Source: Acidobacteriota bacterium (lineage in GTDB: Bacteria; Acidobacteriota; Terriglobia; Terriglobales; Acidobacteriaceae). From it: DNA of 64,000 nucleotides. This document shows positions 1 through 8,263 of this stretch, piece by piece. Each line of letters opens with the position of its first letter. Position 1 is the first letter of the stretch. The notes under the pieces are model-generated. The model was not told where the DNA came from. It saw nothing but the letters and a program-made list of their open reading frames with translations, and made no database searches. The stretch lies in assembly GCA_016196065.1 (NCBI GenBank), contig JACPYL010000012.1:248001-312000 (forward strand), read 5' to 3'. The position numbers were made by a program, and so were the translations under genes.

Positions 1-174
1 AACCGAACAAAGCAGGCCCGGCGATCTTTCTTCAATTTTTAGACACAGGGATTCCAGTATTCGCGTCAAAGGCTGTTGTGCCCGGATCATCTCCAGCACG
101 GCCTTGTCGAGCAGAGACAACGCCTCCGCGATCTTGTGGGGATCGCCGTCCGACATGCGGGCTGCTGTTGACAT
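1..174 (-). CDS. GAF-domain sensor/signalling protein, N-terminal fragment
   Basis: An open frame starts with ATG at 174 and runs leftward off the window edge, giving 58 residues. The first 35 residues form a helical lead. They are followed by ESLCLKIEERSPGLLCSV, which matches the opening of GAF domains that follow PAS or precede histidine-kinase or GGDEF modules (family knowledge: the R-S-P-G-hydrophobic-C-S-V strand begins the GAF sheet). It is probably a soluble signal-transduction protein. The output domain lies outside the window, so the full function cannot be given. No other gene is needed to explain this strand here. Confidence 0.6.
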   Translation of the reverse strand, partial: MSTAARMSDGDPHKIAEALSLLDKAVLEMIRAQQPLTRILESLCLKIEERSPGLLCSV

Positions 175-409
175 ACGGGACTCTCAGTCCGATGCGCAGG
201 AACGCAGTTCTGTGCACCGGAAGATGGTGGAACCACAAAATCGGGGGGGGACTTCATTATCGTTGCGTATGGCAGAGTCCGCACGGTTACTACGGTAACC
301 AGGGATTGAAGGGAAAAATTGAAGGGGGAAAGGCAGGTTGTCGAGAACGGTTTTTCGAACCTTGCGGCTCGAAGCGCACCCGCAATCCGACCTTTCACCT
401 GCGCCCTGC
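175..409. other. Intergenic region, no gene recognised
   Basis: The 235 bases lie between the GAF protein start and the stop of the metallopeptidase gene, both on the minus strand. The region holds a 16-bp palindrome (GGTTACTACGGTAACC, about 285-300) and an eight-base G run near 244. The palindrome has no T-tract, so I do not call it a terminator. The short frames here overlap one another and none has a credible ribosome site or recognisable motif. Confidence 0.4.
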
Positions 410-757
410 CTACACGTCTTTTAAAGCGTCTTCGTCCAATCCGAAGTAGTGCCCAAGCTCATGCAGCACGGTTTGCCGCACCTGGTGTCGAATCTCAGCC
501 TCGGTCGAGCACACCGCCTCGATGTTTTTCTGGTAAATGACGATGCGGTCAGGGCCTTGGGAAAGGTCAAAAACACTTTTTTCAGTCGCTGGCCGGCCTT
601 GATAGATACCCAGAACGAGTCCGTCCCGGCTGCGTGCGACTTCCCGAGGAGGGCGGTCTTCGACCAGCACGGCGAGATTGTGAATGCGCTCCTGGAACTG
701 CCTGGGCAGAGCGTCCAGAACTCCTTCGACCAGCGTTACGAATCGCTCGCGTTCCAT
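410..757 (-). CDS. Zincin-like metallopeptidase family protein (DUF1025/PF06262 type)
   Basis: A 115-residue protein with HELGHYFGLDE at residues 99-109, the HExxH zinc-binding signature near the C-terminus. The small size, the preceding R-I-V-I-Y-Q strand and the HELGHYFG form match the PF06262 zincin family, small cytosolic proteins predicted to be minimal zinc peptidases. No substrate is known for this family. There is no signal peptide. It lies seven bases downstream of the threonine aldolase gene on the same strand, so the two are probably co-transcribed. The family call is secure; activity is inference from the intact motif. Confidence 0.8.
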   Translation of the reverse strand: MERERFVTLVEGVLDALPRQFQERIHNLAVLVEDRPPREVARSRDGLVLGIYQGRPATEKSVFDLSQGPDRIVIYQKNIEAVCSTEAEIRHQVRQTVLHELGHYFGLDEDALKDV

Positions 758-764
758 GGGTTGC

Positions 765-1808
765 TCAGACTCCGCCGACGACCTCGGCCACGAACGTTAC
801 GAACTGCTTGATGTCGTCTTCGGTCGTATCCAACGAGCACATCCAACGTACAACCGATTCCTCTTCGATCCACGGATAGAAAAAATATCGTTCCTGGATT
901 TTCTTGATCGCGGGACGCGGTATCTGGACGAATACTCCGTTCGCATCCACTGGATACACGACCTTGACCTGGGGAATCTTCTTCACCTCGCTCTCGAGCA
1001 GCTTGGCCATGCGGTTGGAATGCTCGGCGTTGCGACGCCACAGATCGTTGGTGAGCAATGCTTCCATTTGGACGGCCAGAAAACGCATCTTCGACGCCAG
1101 TTGCATCCCCTGCTTGCGCATGAACAGAAACTCCCGCGCCAGTGCTGGCCGAAAGAAAACGACGGCTTCTACTCCCATCAACCCGTTTTTCGTCCCCCCG
1201 AACGAGAGCACGTCGACTCCGAGATCTCGTGTTGCCTGCCGCAGGGTCAGGCCTTGCGCAACGACGGCGTTCGAAATTCTTGCTCCGTCCATATGCAGGA
1301 ACATGTCGCGCTCGTGGGCAAACCTCGCCAGGGCTTCCACCTCTGCGCGCTGATACACCGTCCCCATTTCAGTCGACTGCGTGATCGAGATCACCTTGGG
1401 TTGCACATGGTGCTGATCCCCGATCCCGTGGTACGCGTGCTCCACGGTTTCCACGGTCAATTTGCCCATAGCCGCAGCCAGCGGAATCAGCTTGCATCCC
1501 GTGAGCTTCTCCGGAGCGCCACATTCATCGGTGTAAATGTGGGACATCTCGGAGCACAACACCGCGTGATACGGGCGCGTCAACGCGTCCAGGCTCAAAA
1601 CATTGGCAGCTGTTCCGTTGAAGACGAAGAACACCTCGACATCCTCGCCGAACTGCTCGCGAAATTTGCGAACGGCGGATTCCGTATAGGGGTCGTCGCC
1701 ATATCCGACGACGTGTCCCTGGTTCGCGCGCCCAATGGCCTCGATCACCTCGGCGTGCACCATGGCATTGTTGTCGCTGGCAAAACTGCGGCTCGGTTTC
1801 ATGACCAA
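765..1808 (-). CDS. ltaE: Low-specificity L-threonine aldolase
   Basis: A 347-residue fold-type I PLP enzyme of normal family length. It should cleave L-threonine or L-allo-threonine to glycine and acetaldehyde in the cytosol. Visible landmarks are the N-terminal R-S-F-A-S-D-N-N segment, H-M-D-G-A-R-I near residue 173 (the PLP-contacting Asp region) and S-F-G-G-T-K-N-G around residue 205, whose lysine forms the Schiff base. The start could be residue 1 or the ATG at residue 3. It is divergent from the RND adaptor gene and upstream of the zincin gene. It could act mainly on other beta-hydroxy amino acids; sequence alone does not separate these. Confidence 0.9.
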   Translation of the reverse strand: MVMKPSRSFASDNNAMVHAEVIEAIGRANQGHVVGYGDDPYTESAVRKFREQFGEDVEVFFVFNGTAANVLSLDALTRPYHAVLCSEMSHIYTDECGAPEKLTGCKLIPLAAAMGKLTVETVEHAYHGIGDQHHVQPKVISITQSTEMGTVYQRAEVEALARFAHERDMFLHMDGARISNAVVAQGLTLRQATRDLGVDVLSFGGTKNGLMGVEAVVFFRPALAREFLFMRKQGMQLASKMRFLAVQMEALLTNDLWRRNAEHSNRMAKLLESEVKKIPQVKVVYPVDANGVFVQIPRPAIKKIQERYFFYPWIEEESVVRWMCSLDTTEDDIKQFVTFVAEVVGGV

Positions 1809-1934
1809 AACAGCCTAGCAGACCTGCAAATTCTTAGGAGCTTTAGGCATCTATTTCGAATCTATTGGCTCTACAATAAGTGTTTCGAGGCCGATCGAGC
1901 GGTCAGCCTGGGCCAGTTGGCTCGTTTTAGAAAG

Positions 1935-3059
1935 ATGGATTACATGCGCGGAATTTCAGTTCGATCCTTTGAATTTTTTGCACCCGTCCTTTTTCTTGGA
2001 TTTCTGCTGTTCTCCACCAGTGGATGCTCGGGCAACAAACCCGCGCAGGCCGGGGGCCCGCAAGCTATGCCCGTGCAGGTGAAAACGGCCCAGCCTGCCA
2101 AGGTCGATGACACCACGGACTATGTGGCCACCTTGAAATCGCGGGAGACGGCAGTGATCATGCCCCAAGTGGAGGGCATCATCACCCAGATCTTCGTCCA
2201 TTCCGGACAGAGCGTCGCGGCCGGAGCGCCCTTGATGCAGATCGATCCTGCCAAGCAACAGGCAACCGTCAAGAGTCAGGAAGACGCCCACACCGCCCAG
2301 GAAGCCCAGGTCAAATGGGCGCAGCAAAACTACGAGCGGATCAGCGGCCTGGCCAATGCCGGCGTCGTCAGCAAGCAGGAGCTTGACCAGGCCAAAGCGA
2401 ACGTCGATGCAGCCCAAGCCCAGTTGCAGAGCCTGTCGGCGCAAGTGCGTGAGCAGCAGGTGCAGCTCCACTATTACCAGGTCGTAGCCTCGCGGGCTGG
2501 AATCGTTGGAGACGTCCCGGTCCGAGTCGGTGACCGGGTTCAAACTTCGACGATGCTTACGACCGTCGACCGTCCCGGCACGCTCGAAGCCTATGTCTAT
2601 GTTCCGGTCGAGAAAAGCGCGCAGCTCAAGATGAATCTGCCCGTGCAGCTCGTGGACGCCAGCGGCAAGGTACTCGCCGCCAGCCGGATCACCTTTGTCT
2701 CGCCGCAGGTGGATAACGCGACCCAGACCGTCCTGGTGAAAGCGCAGGTTCCGAACAACAACGACTCTTTGCGCAACGCGCAGTTTATCCGTGCTCGCGT
2801 AGTCTGGAGCACCACCCAGCGTTCGGTGGTGCCAATCATAGCGGTGTCTCGTATCGGAGGGCTGTATTTCGCCTTCGTCGCTGAGGCCGACTCCAAAGGC
2901 GGATACGTAGTCCGTCAAAAGACCCTGCAGGTCGGACAAATCGTAGGCAACGACTATGTCGTGCTCGACGGAATCAAGACCGGCGACAAAGTCGTCGTCA
3001 CAGGGACGCAGTTTCTGATCGACGGCATCCCAGTCATTCCACAGGAATCGAGTAGCTAG
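1935..3059 (+). CDS. RND efflux periplasmic adaptor (membrane-fusion protein)
   Basis: A 374-residue adaptor linking the inner-membrane RND permease to an outer-membrane channel. The N-terminus has a hydrophobic segment ending in F-S-T-S-G-C, a lipobox-like site that would anchor it as a lipoprotein. Next come a biotinyl-lipoyl-like domain (V-E-G-I-I-T-Q-I-F-V, G-Q-S-V near residues 80-95), a coiled-coil hairpin rich in Q/A (about 110-180), and beta-barrel and membrane-proximal domains. The frame is open upstream to 684, but that stretch is antisense to the aldolase gene, so the ATG at 1935 (or 1944) is chosen. The permease gene follows. No outer-membrane factor gene is present in the window. 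Confidence 0.9.
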   Translation: MDYMRGISVRSFEFFAPVLFLGFLLFSTSGCSGNKPAQAGGPQAMPVQVKTAQPAKVDDTTDYVATLKSRETAVIMPQVEGIITQIFVHSGQSVAAGAPLMQIDPAKQQATVKSQEDAHTAQEAQVKWAQQNYERISGLANAGVVSKQELDQAKANVDAAQAQLQSLSAQVREQQVQLHYYQVVASRAGIVGDVPVRVGDRVQTSTMLTTVDRPGTLEAYVYVPVEKSAQLKMNLPVQLVDASGKVLAASRITFVSPQVDNATQTVLVKAQVPNNNDSLRNAQFIRARVVWSTTQRSVVPIIAVSRIGGLYFAFVAEADSKGGYVVRQKTLQVGQIVGNDYVVLDGIKTGDKVVVTGTQFLIDGIPVIPQESSS

Positions 3060-3176
3060 TTTCTAGTTGTTGGTTTCTAGTTCCCAGTTGTCCGCTCGCG
3101 ATTGGGACGTCACCAGGAACCGGCCACCAGGAAACGAATTAGGACTTGTAACCAGCAACTGGAAACTGGAAACCAG
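3056..3176. repeat. Inverted word-repeat (CTAGTTTC / GGAAACTGG family)
   Basis: The gap between the adaptor and permease genes holds an arm made of iterated TTTCTAGTT/CCCAGTTG words (3056-3090) and an inverted arm of GCAACTGGAAACTGG words (3151-3176), separated by about 60 bases. The same vocabulary recurs at 12177-12230. It could form a long imperfect hairpin between the two cistrons. It overlaps the last codons of the adaptor gene. Confidence 0.65.
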
Positions 3177-3195
3177 CCTTACTGACTGCCCTCTT

Positions 3196-6100
3196 ATGGT
3201 TGATTTTTTTATTCATCGTCCCGTTTTTTCGACCGTGTGCGCCTTGCTCATCATTCTCGCGGGCGCTTCCGTCATCCCCACTCTCCCTATCTCCCAATTC
3301 CCTCAACTCGCGCCGCCGCAAGTCAGCGTAACCAGCGTGTATGTGGGCGCGAGCGCCCAGACGGTGGAGTCGGCTGTCACTACACCGCTCGAGCAGCAGA
3401 TCAACGGTGCGGAGGGCATGAAGTACATTACATCCTCGTCGACCAACGACGGGGTGAGTCAGATCACCGCGACCTTTGATTTGACGCGCAATCCTGACCT
3501 TGCCTCGGTCGACATTCAGAACCGCGTCAACACGGCTCAGGGACGCCTCCCCAATGCGGTCAAGCAGGTTGGCATCACAGTACAGAAGAGTTCGCAGAAT
3601 TTCGTGTTCGGCGCCGCCGTCTTCTCGCCCGACCAGCGCTATACGCCGCTCTTCATGAGCAACTACCTCGACGTATACGTGCGCGACAGTCTCAAGCGCG
3701 TGCCCGGCGTAGCCGACGTGCTCATCTTCGGAGAGCGCAAGTATTCCATGCGCTTATGGCTCGATCCTGTGCGGATGGCCAGCCGCAGCCTCACCGCGCC
3801 CGATGTCGTATCGGCACTGAGCGAGCAGAACGTGGAAGTCGCCGCCGGGCAGGTCGGATCGCAACCCGCTATGCCCGGCCAGCAATACCAGATCAGCGTT
3901 CGCGCCGTCGGCCGCCTTTCGGAAGCGGCGCAGTTCGACAACATCATCCTCAAGAGTAATAACGATGGCACGCTGGTTCGCCTGAAGGACGTCGGCCGCG
4001 CCGAACTCGGCGCAGAAGACTACGGTTCCGACCTGCTCTACAACGGCCAGGACGCGGTCGGCATCGGCATTACCCAGCTTTCCACCGCCAACGCGCTCGA
4101 CGTTCGAAAGAAGTGCCTGGCAGAACTCGATCGTCTCTCCAAGCGATTCCCGCCCGGCATGAAAGCGGAAGTGGCATTCGACACCACGGACGCCGTCAGC
4201 GAATCGATTCGTGACGTCGTGTATACACTCGGCGGATCCATCTTTCTCGTCATTCTCGTTATTTTTATTTTCCTGCAAGACTGGCGCTCGACCATCATCC
4301 CCGCCGTCACGATTCCGGTCTCGCTGATTGGCACGTTTGCGTTTATCAAGCTGCTCGGCTTTTCCATTAACACGCTCACTCTATTCGGCATCACGCTCGC
4401 AACTGGACTGGTCGTCGACGATGCCATCGTCGTCATCGAAAATATCGAACGCCACCTGCAGGAAGGCGAGTCCGATCCAACCAAGGCGTCTTCGGACGCC
4501 ATGCACGAAGTAACAGGCGCAGTCATTGCGACCTCACTGGTGCTGGTCGCTGTGTTTATTCCGGTAGCGTTTTTTCCTGGCACCACTGGAATATTGTTCC
4601 GCCAGTTCGCGCTCACCATCGCGTTCTCGATCGCCATCTCGGCGTTTAACGCTCTTACCCTGACGCCCGCGCTCTCCGCGCTCCTACTGGGCCGCAAGCA
4701 CGGCCAAAAGAACATCGTCTTCCGCTTCGTCGATCGCGTCATCGAAGCCATCACCAGCGGATACGTACATGCGCTGCGCACCTTCCTGCGCTATGAACCG
4801 GTCGCCCTCCTCTTATTCGCCGGCGGCCTCGGACTCGCTTACTTTGTCTTTCAACAGGTCCCCAGAGGTTTTGTCCCCAACGAAGATCAGGGATATCTGA
4901 TCGTCATCGTGCAATCCCCAGCGGGCGCTTCGCTGGAATACACGAGAAAAATTGGCGAGCAGATTTCAGCGATCACCAAGAAAGTTCCTGAGATTCAGGG
5001 CACCTTCGCAATTGCGGGCTTCAGTTTTGGCGGTGCCGCCGCAAACCGTGGCCTCGTCTTCCTGCCACTCACGCCCTACAGTAAACGCGAGGGGAAAGAA
5101 CACACTGCCTCTGCGGTGCTGAATAAGATTCGCGGTCCGATGTTCGGTATTTCCGGAGCTTTAGTGATCGCCGTCGAACCGCCCGCCGTGCAGGGGCTGG
5201 GGGCATTCGGTGGCTTCCAGTTCGAATTGCAGGATCAAGGCAGCCACACCTTGCAGGAACTGGATAAAGTGACGCACGACCTGATCCGCGAGGGCGGAGC
5301 GCGCAAAGAGAAAGATCTCGTCAGTCTCTTTTCTACCTACACGGCCGGCGACCCGCAGTTCGTCGTGACTATCGATCGCGAAAAAGCAAAGAGCCTGCAC
5401 GTTCCCCTCAACCAGATCACGGAAACGCTAAGCGTCTATATGGGATCGGCGTATATCAACGACTTCGATTTCAATAACCGCTCCTACCGCGTGTACGTAC
5501 AAGCCGACAAGCAGTTCCGCGCCCGTCCGCAAGACATCAACCAGTACTATGTCCGGTCGGACGGCGGCTCGATGATTCCGCTGGAGAACCTGTTGGCTGT
5601 GACCTCGACCGCGGCGCCCCAGGTCATCAGCCACTACAACCTTTTCCGGGCAACGGAAATTACGGGCGTTGCCGCCCCCGGCTTCAGTTCCGGCCAGGCC
5701 ATCGACGCCATGCAGCAGAACGCGGCCAAGGTCATGCCCCAGGGCTTCAACTACGAATGGTCCGGAATCTCGTTGGAAGAACTGCAATCGGGAAGCACGA
5801 CGCTGATCCTGTTCGGCCTTGGTGTCGTGGTCGTGTATCTCACGCTTTCCGCGCAATACGAAAGCTTCGTGCTTCCATTCATCATCTTGCTGGCGGTGCC
5901 GATGGCGTTGCTGGGCGCCCTTTCTGCGCAATGGCTACGCGGCCAGGAAAATGACGTGTACTGCCAGGTCGGACTCGTCATGCTCGTCGGACTGTCTTCG
6001 AAAAACGCCATCTTGATCGTGGAATTTGCCGAGCAATTGCGCAAGCGCGGTATGACGATTCTGGACTCCGCTGTTGAAGCCGCAAAAATTCGACTGCGCC

Positions 6101-6306
6101 CGATTCTCATGACGTCCTTTGCATTCATTCTCGGCGTCGTACCTCTGGTCACCGCCAGCGGCGCCGGCGAAAATGGGCGCCACTCCGTCGGCACCACCGT
6201 TTTCGGCGGCATGATCATGAGCACGATCCTGAACCTGTTCTTCATTCCCGTGCTCTATTTGCTGATTGAAGGCTTCCGCGAGCGCCGCAAGACCAAAGCA
6301 GCATAA
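3196..6306 (+). CDS. RND efflux pump permease (HAE1/AcrB family)
   Basis: A 1036-residue inner-membrane proton-driven exporter. It starts M-V-D-F-F-I-H-R-P-V-F, the standard AcrB-type N-terminus, which decides the ATG at 3196 over the open frame beginning at 3067 in repeat DNA. Twelve membrane segments are expected. Visible are the TM4 G-L-V-V-D-D-A-I-V-V-I-E-N motif with the proton-relay Asp pair (about residues 412-421), two large periplasmic loops and the C-terminal G-L-S-S-K-N-A-I-L-I-V-E-F in TM10-11. With the preceding adaptor it forms a tripartite pump. Substrate cannot be read from sequence; lipophilic drugs are typical of the HAE1 branch. Confidence 0.95.
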   Translation: MVDFFIHRPVFSTVCALLIILAGASVIPTLPISQFPQLAPPQVSVTSVYVGASAQTVESAVTTPLEQQINGAEGMKYITSSSTNDGVSQITATFDLTRNPDLASVDIQNRVNTAQGRLPNAVKQVGITVQKSSQNFVFGAAVFSPDQRYTPLFMSNYLDVYVRDSLKRVPGVADVLIFGERKYSMRLWLDPVRMASRSLTAPDVVSALSEQNVEVAAGQVGSQPAMPGQQYQISVRAVGRLSEAAQFDNIILKSNNDGTLVRLKDVGRAELGAEDYGSDLLYNGQDAVGIGITQLSTANALDVRKKCLAELDRLSKRFPPGMKAEVAFDTTDAVSESIRDVVYTLGGSIFLVILVIFIFLQDWRSTIIPAVTIPVSLIGTFAFIKLLGFSINTLTLFGITLATGLVVDDAIVVIENIERHLQEGESDPTKASSDAMHEVTGAVIATSLVLVAVFIPVAFFPGTTGILFRQFALTIAFSIAISAFNALTLTPALSALLLGRKHGQKNIVFRFVDRVIEAITSGYVHALRTFLRYEPVALLLFAGGLGLAYFVFQQVPRGFVPNEDQGYLIVIVQSPAGASLEYTRKIGEQISAITKKVPEIQGTFAIAGFSFGGAAANRGLVFLPLTPYSKREGKEHTASAVLNKIRGPMFGISGALVIAVEPPAVQGLGAFGGFQFELQDQGSHTLQELDKVTHDLIREGGARKEKDLVSLFSTYTAGDPQFVVTIDREKAKSLHVPLNQITETLSVYMGSAYINDFDFNNRSYRVYVQADKQFRARPQDINQYYVRSDGGSMIPLENLLAVTSTAAPQVISHYNLFRATEITGVAAPGFSSGQAIDAMQQNAAKVMPQGFNYEWSGISLEELQSGSTTLILFGLGVVVVYLTLSAQYESFVLPFIILLAVPMALLGALSAQWLRGQENDVYCQVGLVMLVGLSSKNAILIVEFAEQLRKRGMTILDSAVEAAKIRLRPILMTSFAFILGVVPLVTASGAGENGRHSVGTTVFGGMIMSTILNLFFIPVLYLLIEGFRERRKTKAA

Positions 6307-6596
6307 GCCTGTGTCATGACGAAAAGAGTCATCATCAGTGAATTGTCATCCTGACCCCGAGCGAATTCGAGGGGGAAGGACCTGCTTTCTTTCGGTTCTC
6401 TGAGGAAGCGGCCCATGGAAATCGCTTTCCTCGGGGAGCCCAGTCACCGTGGCTAGGAACTTGACCTTTCGTCCTTCCCGGCACATTATCTGGTAGCCAA
6501 CCGTAGTTTAAGCAACCGTTCGAGCCTTAATTTCATCTTTACGCTTGGGAAACATTCGGGCTCCCGCTACAAAATCCAGGTTGTGCGAGGTCCACT
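6307..6596. other. Intergenic region with TCATCCTGA-type repeat
   Basis: Between the permease and BON genes. It contains TGTCATCCTGACC followed by GGGGGAAGGACC (about 6344-6382) and, after a spacer, GACCTTTCGTCCTTCCC (about 6463-6480), which is partly inverted relative to the first arm. This resembles a dispersed repeat rather than a gene. No credible coding frame is present. Confidence 0.4.
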
Positions 6597-7163
6597 ATGA
6601 AGAAGTTCTTATTGCTTGCCGTTATTGCCTCCGCTCTTTCTACCGCCGTGCCGGCACAGGAAAATCGAGATGCTCTCAGCCAAAAAGGTATTGATCGCAT
6701 CACGAAAGAGGTGCGACACGAACTCGTCATGCTGCCGTACTACGGCGTGTTCGACAATCTGTCTTACAAAGTCGATCCCGACGGCACGGTGACGCTGCTC
6801 GGCCAAGCCGCTCGTCCGACGCTCAAGTCGGATGCGGAAAATGCCGTGAAGCGCATTGAAGGTGTGGAGAAAGTCGTCAACAACATCGAAGTCCTGCCGA
6901 CTTCAATCGGCGATGACCGTATCCGCCGCGCCGTTTACCGCGCGATCTTTGGAAACTCGGTTCTCAGTCAATATCAACTGCGTGCGGTACCGCCGATCCA
7001 CATCATCGTGAACAAAGGACACGTCGCTCTCGAAGGCGTGGTTGCCCGGCAGATGGAAAAGCAGATTGCCGGTGTCCAGGCGAATGGCGTTTCCGGCGTG
7101 TTCTCCGTCGCGAACAACCTTCGGGTGGAAGAGGACGACAAGAAAGATGACAAGAAGAAATAA
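6597..7163 (+). CDS. Secreted BON-domain protein
   Basis: A 188-residue protein with a cleavable signal peptide (MKKFLLLAVIASALSTAVPA, predicted cut after A-Q). It has two BON (OsmY/nodulation) domains, about residues 30-105 and 108-180. Each shows the family pattern of a helix, a V-x-L-x-G strand (T-V-T-L-L-G; H-V-A-L-E-G-V-V) and a closing G-V-x-x-V-x-N-N segment. BON domains are thought to bind phospholipid or envelope surfaces and often respond to osmotic or envelope stress. The tail is a D/K-rich run. It stands alone, between the RND pump and sua5. Confidence 0.85.
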   Translation: MKKFLLLAVIASALSTAVPAQENRDALSQKGIDRITKEVRHELVMLPYYGVFDNLSYKVDPDGTVTLLGQAARPTLKSDAENAVKRIEGVEKVVNNIEVLPTSIGDDRIRRAVYRAIFGNSVLSQYQLRAVPPIHIIVNKGHVALEGVVARQMEKQIAGVQANGVSGVFSVANNLRVEEDDKKDDKKK

Positions 7164-7176
7164 CGACCGCTGATAT

Positions 7177-7200
7177 AGGGCGGACACTCCTGTCCGCCCT
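7177..7200. repeat. GGGCGGACA hairpin
   Basis: A perfect inverted repeat, AGGGCGGACA-CTCC-TGTCCGCCCT, lies 13 bases after the BON gene stop. It has no following T-tract, so it is a weak terminator at best. It looks like a member of a dispersed hairpin family. The following 100 bases contain a CTTTGCGTCCGCTGCGGTTTAAA-like stretch resembling half of the CCTCCGTGGTT family. Confidence 0.5.
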
Positions 7201-7301
7201 GCAATCCCTGCCCGATCCGAACCAGCTTTTCTCCGCGCCCATTGCGGCTTCTCTTTGCGTCCGCTGCGGTTTAAAATTTTGAGCTTGAGACGCCAGCGAG
7301 G

Positions 7302-8249
7302 ATGACCGTCCACCCAGACATCGAACGCGCTGCTGCGCTCTTGCGTGCTGGCCGTCTTGTCGTCTTTCCCACGGAAACCGTCTATGGCTTAGGTGCAAAC
7401 GCCCTCGATCCAGACGCTGTCGCACGCATTTACGCGGCCAAAGGCCGCCCCGCGACCAGTCCTCTCATCGTCCACGTAGCCTCGATCGAGATGGCGCAGT
7501 CTCTGGTTGCAGGTTGGCCCGAAATCGCCGACCGCCTGGCGCGCAAGTTCTGGCCCGGCCCGTTGACGCTCGTCCTCGAGAAGAAGTCTGCGATTCCGGC
7601 GATTGTCACCGCCGGACTTTCCACCGTCGGCCTGCGCATGCCCGCACATCCTATCGCGCAAGCGTTGCTTCGCGCTGCCGGACTACCGTTAGCCGCGCCG
7701 AGCGCGAATCGTTTTACAGAACTTTCTCCGACCACTGCGGACCATGTGCGCCAGAGCCTGGGTGACGATGTCGATCTCATCCTGGACGGCGGCCCCTGCG
7801 AGGTCGGAATCGAATCAACCGTGCTGTCGCTCGTTGGCTCGCAGCCTGTGTTACTGCGTCCGGGTGGGATATCCCGCTCAGAAATTGAAGCAGTCATTGG
7901 CCCGGTGATGACGGGGCCTGAAGTCGTCATCGGCGCACATCCGTCGCCCGGAATGCACGCGCGCCACTACAGTCCGCGGACTCGCTTGTTTTTAGTAAGA
8001 GATGGAAAAGTGCCTGAGCAGGGGAGCGGAATTTACCTGCGGCATGAGCATCCACCGTCGCGCAAAGACATCGAGATTATGCAGATGCCGTTGCATGCCC
8101 CCGAATATGCGACTGTGCTCTACGAGCGACTCCATCAAGCCGACGCCGGTGAACACGAGTGGATCGCCGTTGACTCGCCGCCCGCATCCAGCGCTTGGGA
8201 AGCGGTAAACGACCGTCTTCGCCGTGCTTCAACGCCAGACCTAATTTAG
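7302..8249 (+). CDS. sua5: Threonylcarbamoyl-AMP synthase, Sua5 type
   Basis: A 315-residue enzyme that makes threonylcarbamoyl-AMP from threonine, bicarbonate and ATP, the first step of the tRNA t6A37 modification. The N-terminal YrdC domain (1-205) shows the substrate-pocket residues in F-P-T-E-T-V-Y-G-L-G, A-K-G-R-P, P-L-I-V-H and P-S-A-N. The linker with G-M-x-x-x-H-Y-S-P and the C-terminal Sua5 domain (about 225-315) distinguish it from short TsaC. The gene is convergent with fabF and only 14 bases separate the stops, leaving no room for a terminator between them. Confidence 0.92.
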   Translation: MTVHPDIERAAALLRAGRLVVFPTETVYGLGANALDPDAVARIYAAKGRPATSPLIVHVASIEMAQSLVAGWPEIADRLARKFWPGPLTLVLEKKSAIPAIVTAGLSTVGLRMPAHPIAQALLRAAGLPLAAPSANRFTELSPTTADHVRQSLGDDVDLILDGGPCEVGIESTVLSLVGSQPVLLRPGGISRSEIEAVIGPVMTGPEVVIGAHPSPGMHARHYSPRTRLFLVRDGKVPEQGSGIYLRHEHPPSRKDIEIMQMPLHAPEYATVLYERLHQADAGEHEWIAVDSPPASSAWEAVNDRLRRASTPDLI

Positions 8250-8263
8250 GGGGATGCTCTGTG

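Noticed and set aside
285-300. GGTTACTACGGTAACC palindrome as a terminator or operator.
   Set aside because: Short, no T-tract, and not placed sensibly relative to either neighbouring gene.
1841-1877. TACAAT (1872-1877) as a -10 box for the RND operon.
   Set aside because: No acceptable -35 element at 16-18 bases upstream.
684-1934. Open plus-strand frame continuous with the RND adaptor gene, suggesting a 791-residue protein.
   Set aside because: It is antisense to the well-supported threonine aldolase gene; the adaptor signal sequence and lipobox start only at 1935.
1956-2939. Minus-strand frame of 327 codons opposite the RND adaptor.
   Set aside because: Antisense shadow; composition (H/R/G/D-rich) and lack of motifs mark it as non-coding.
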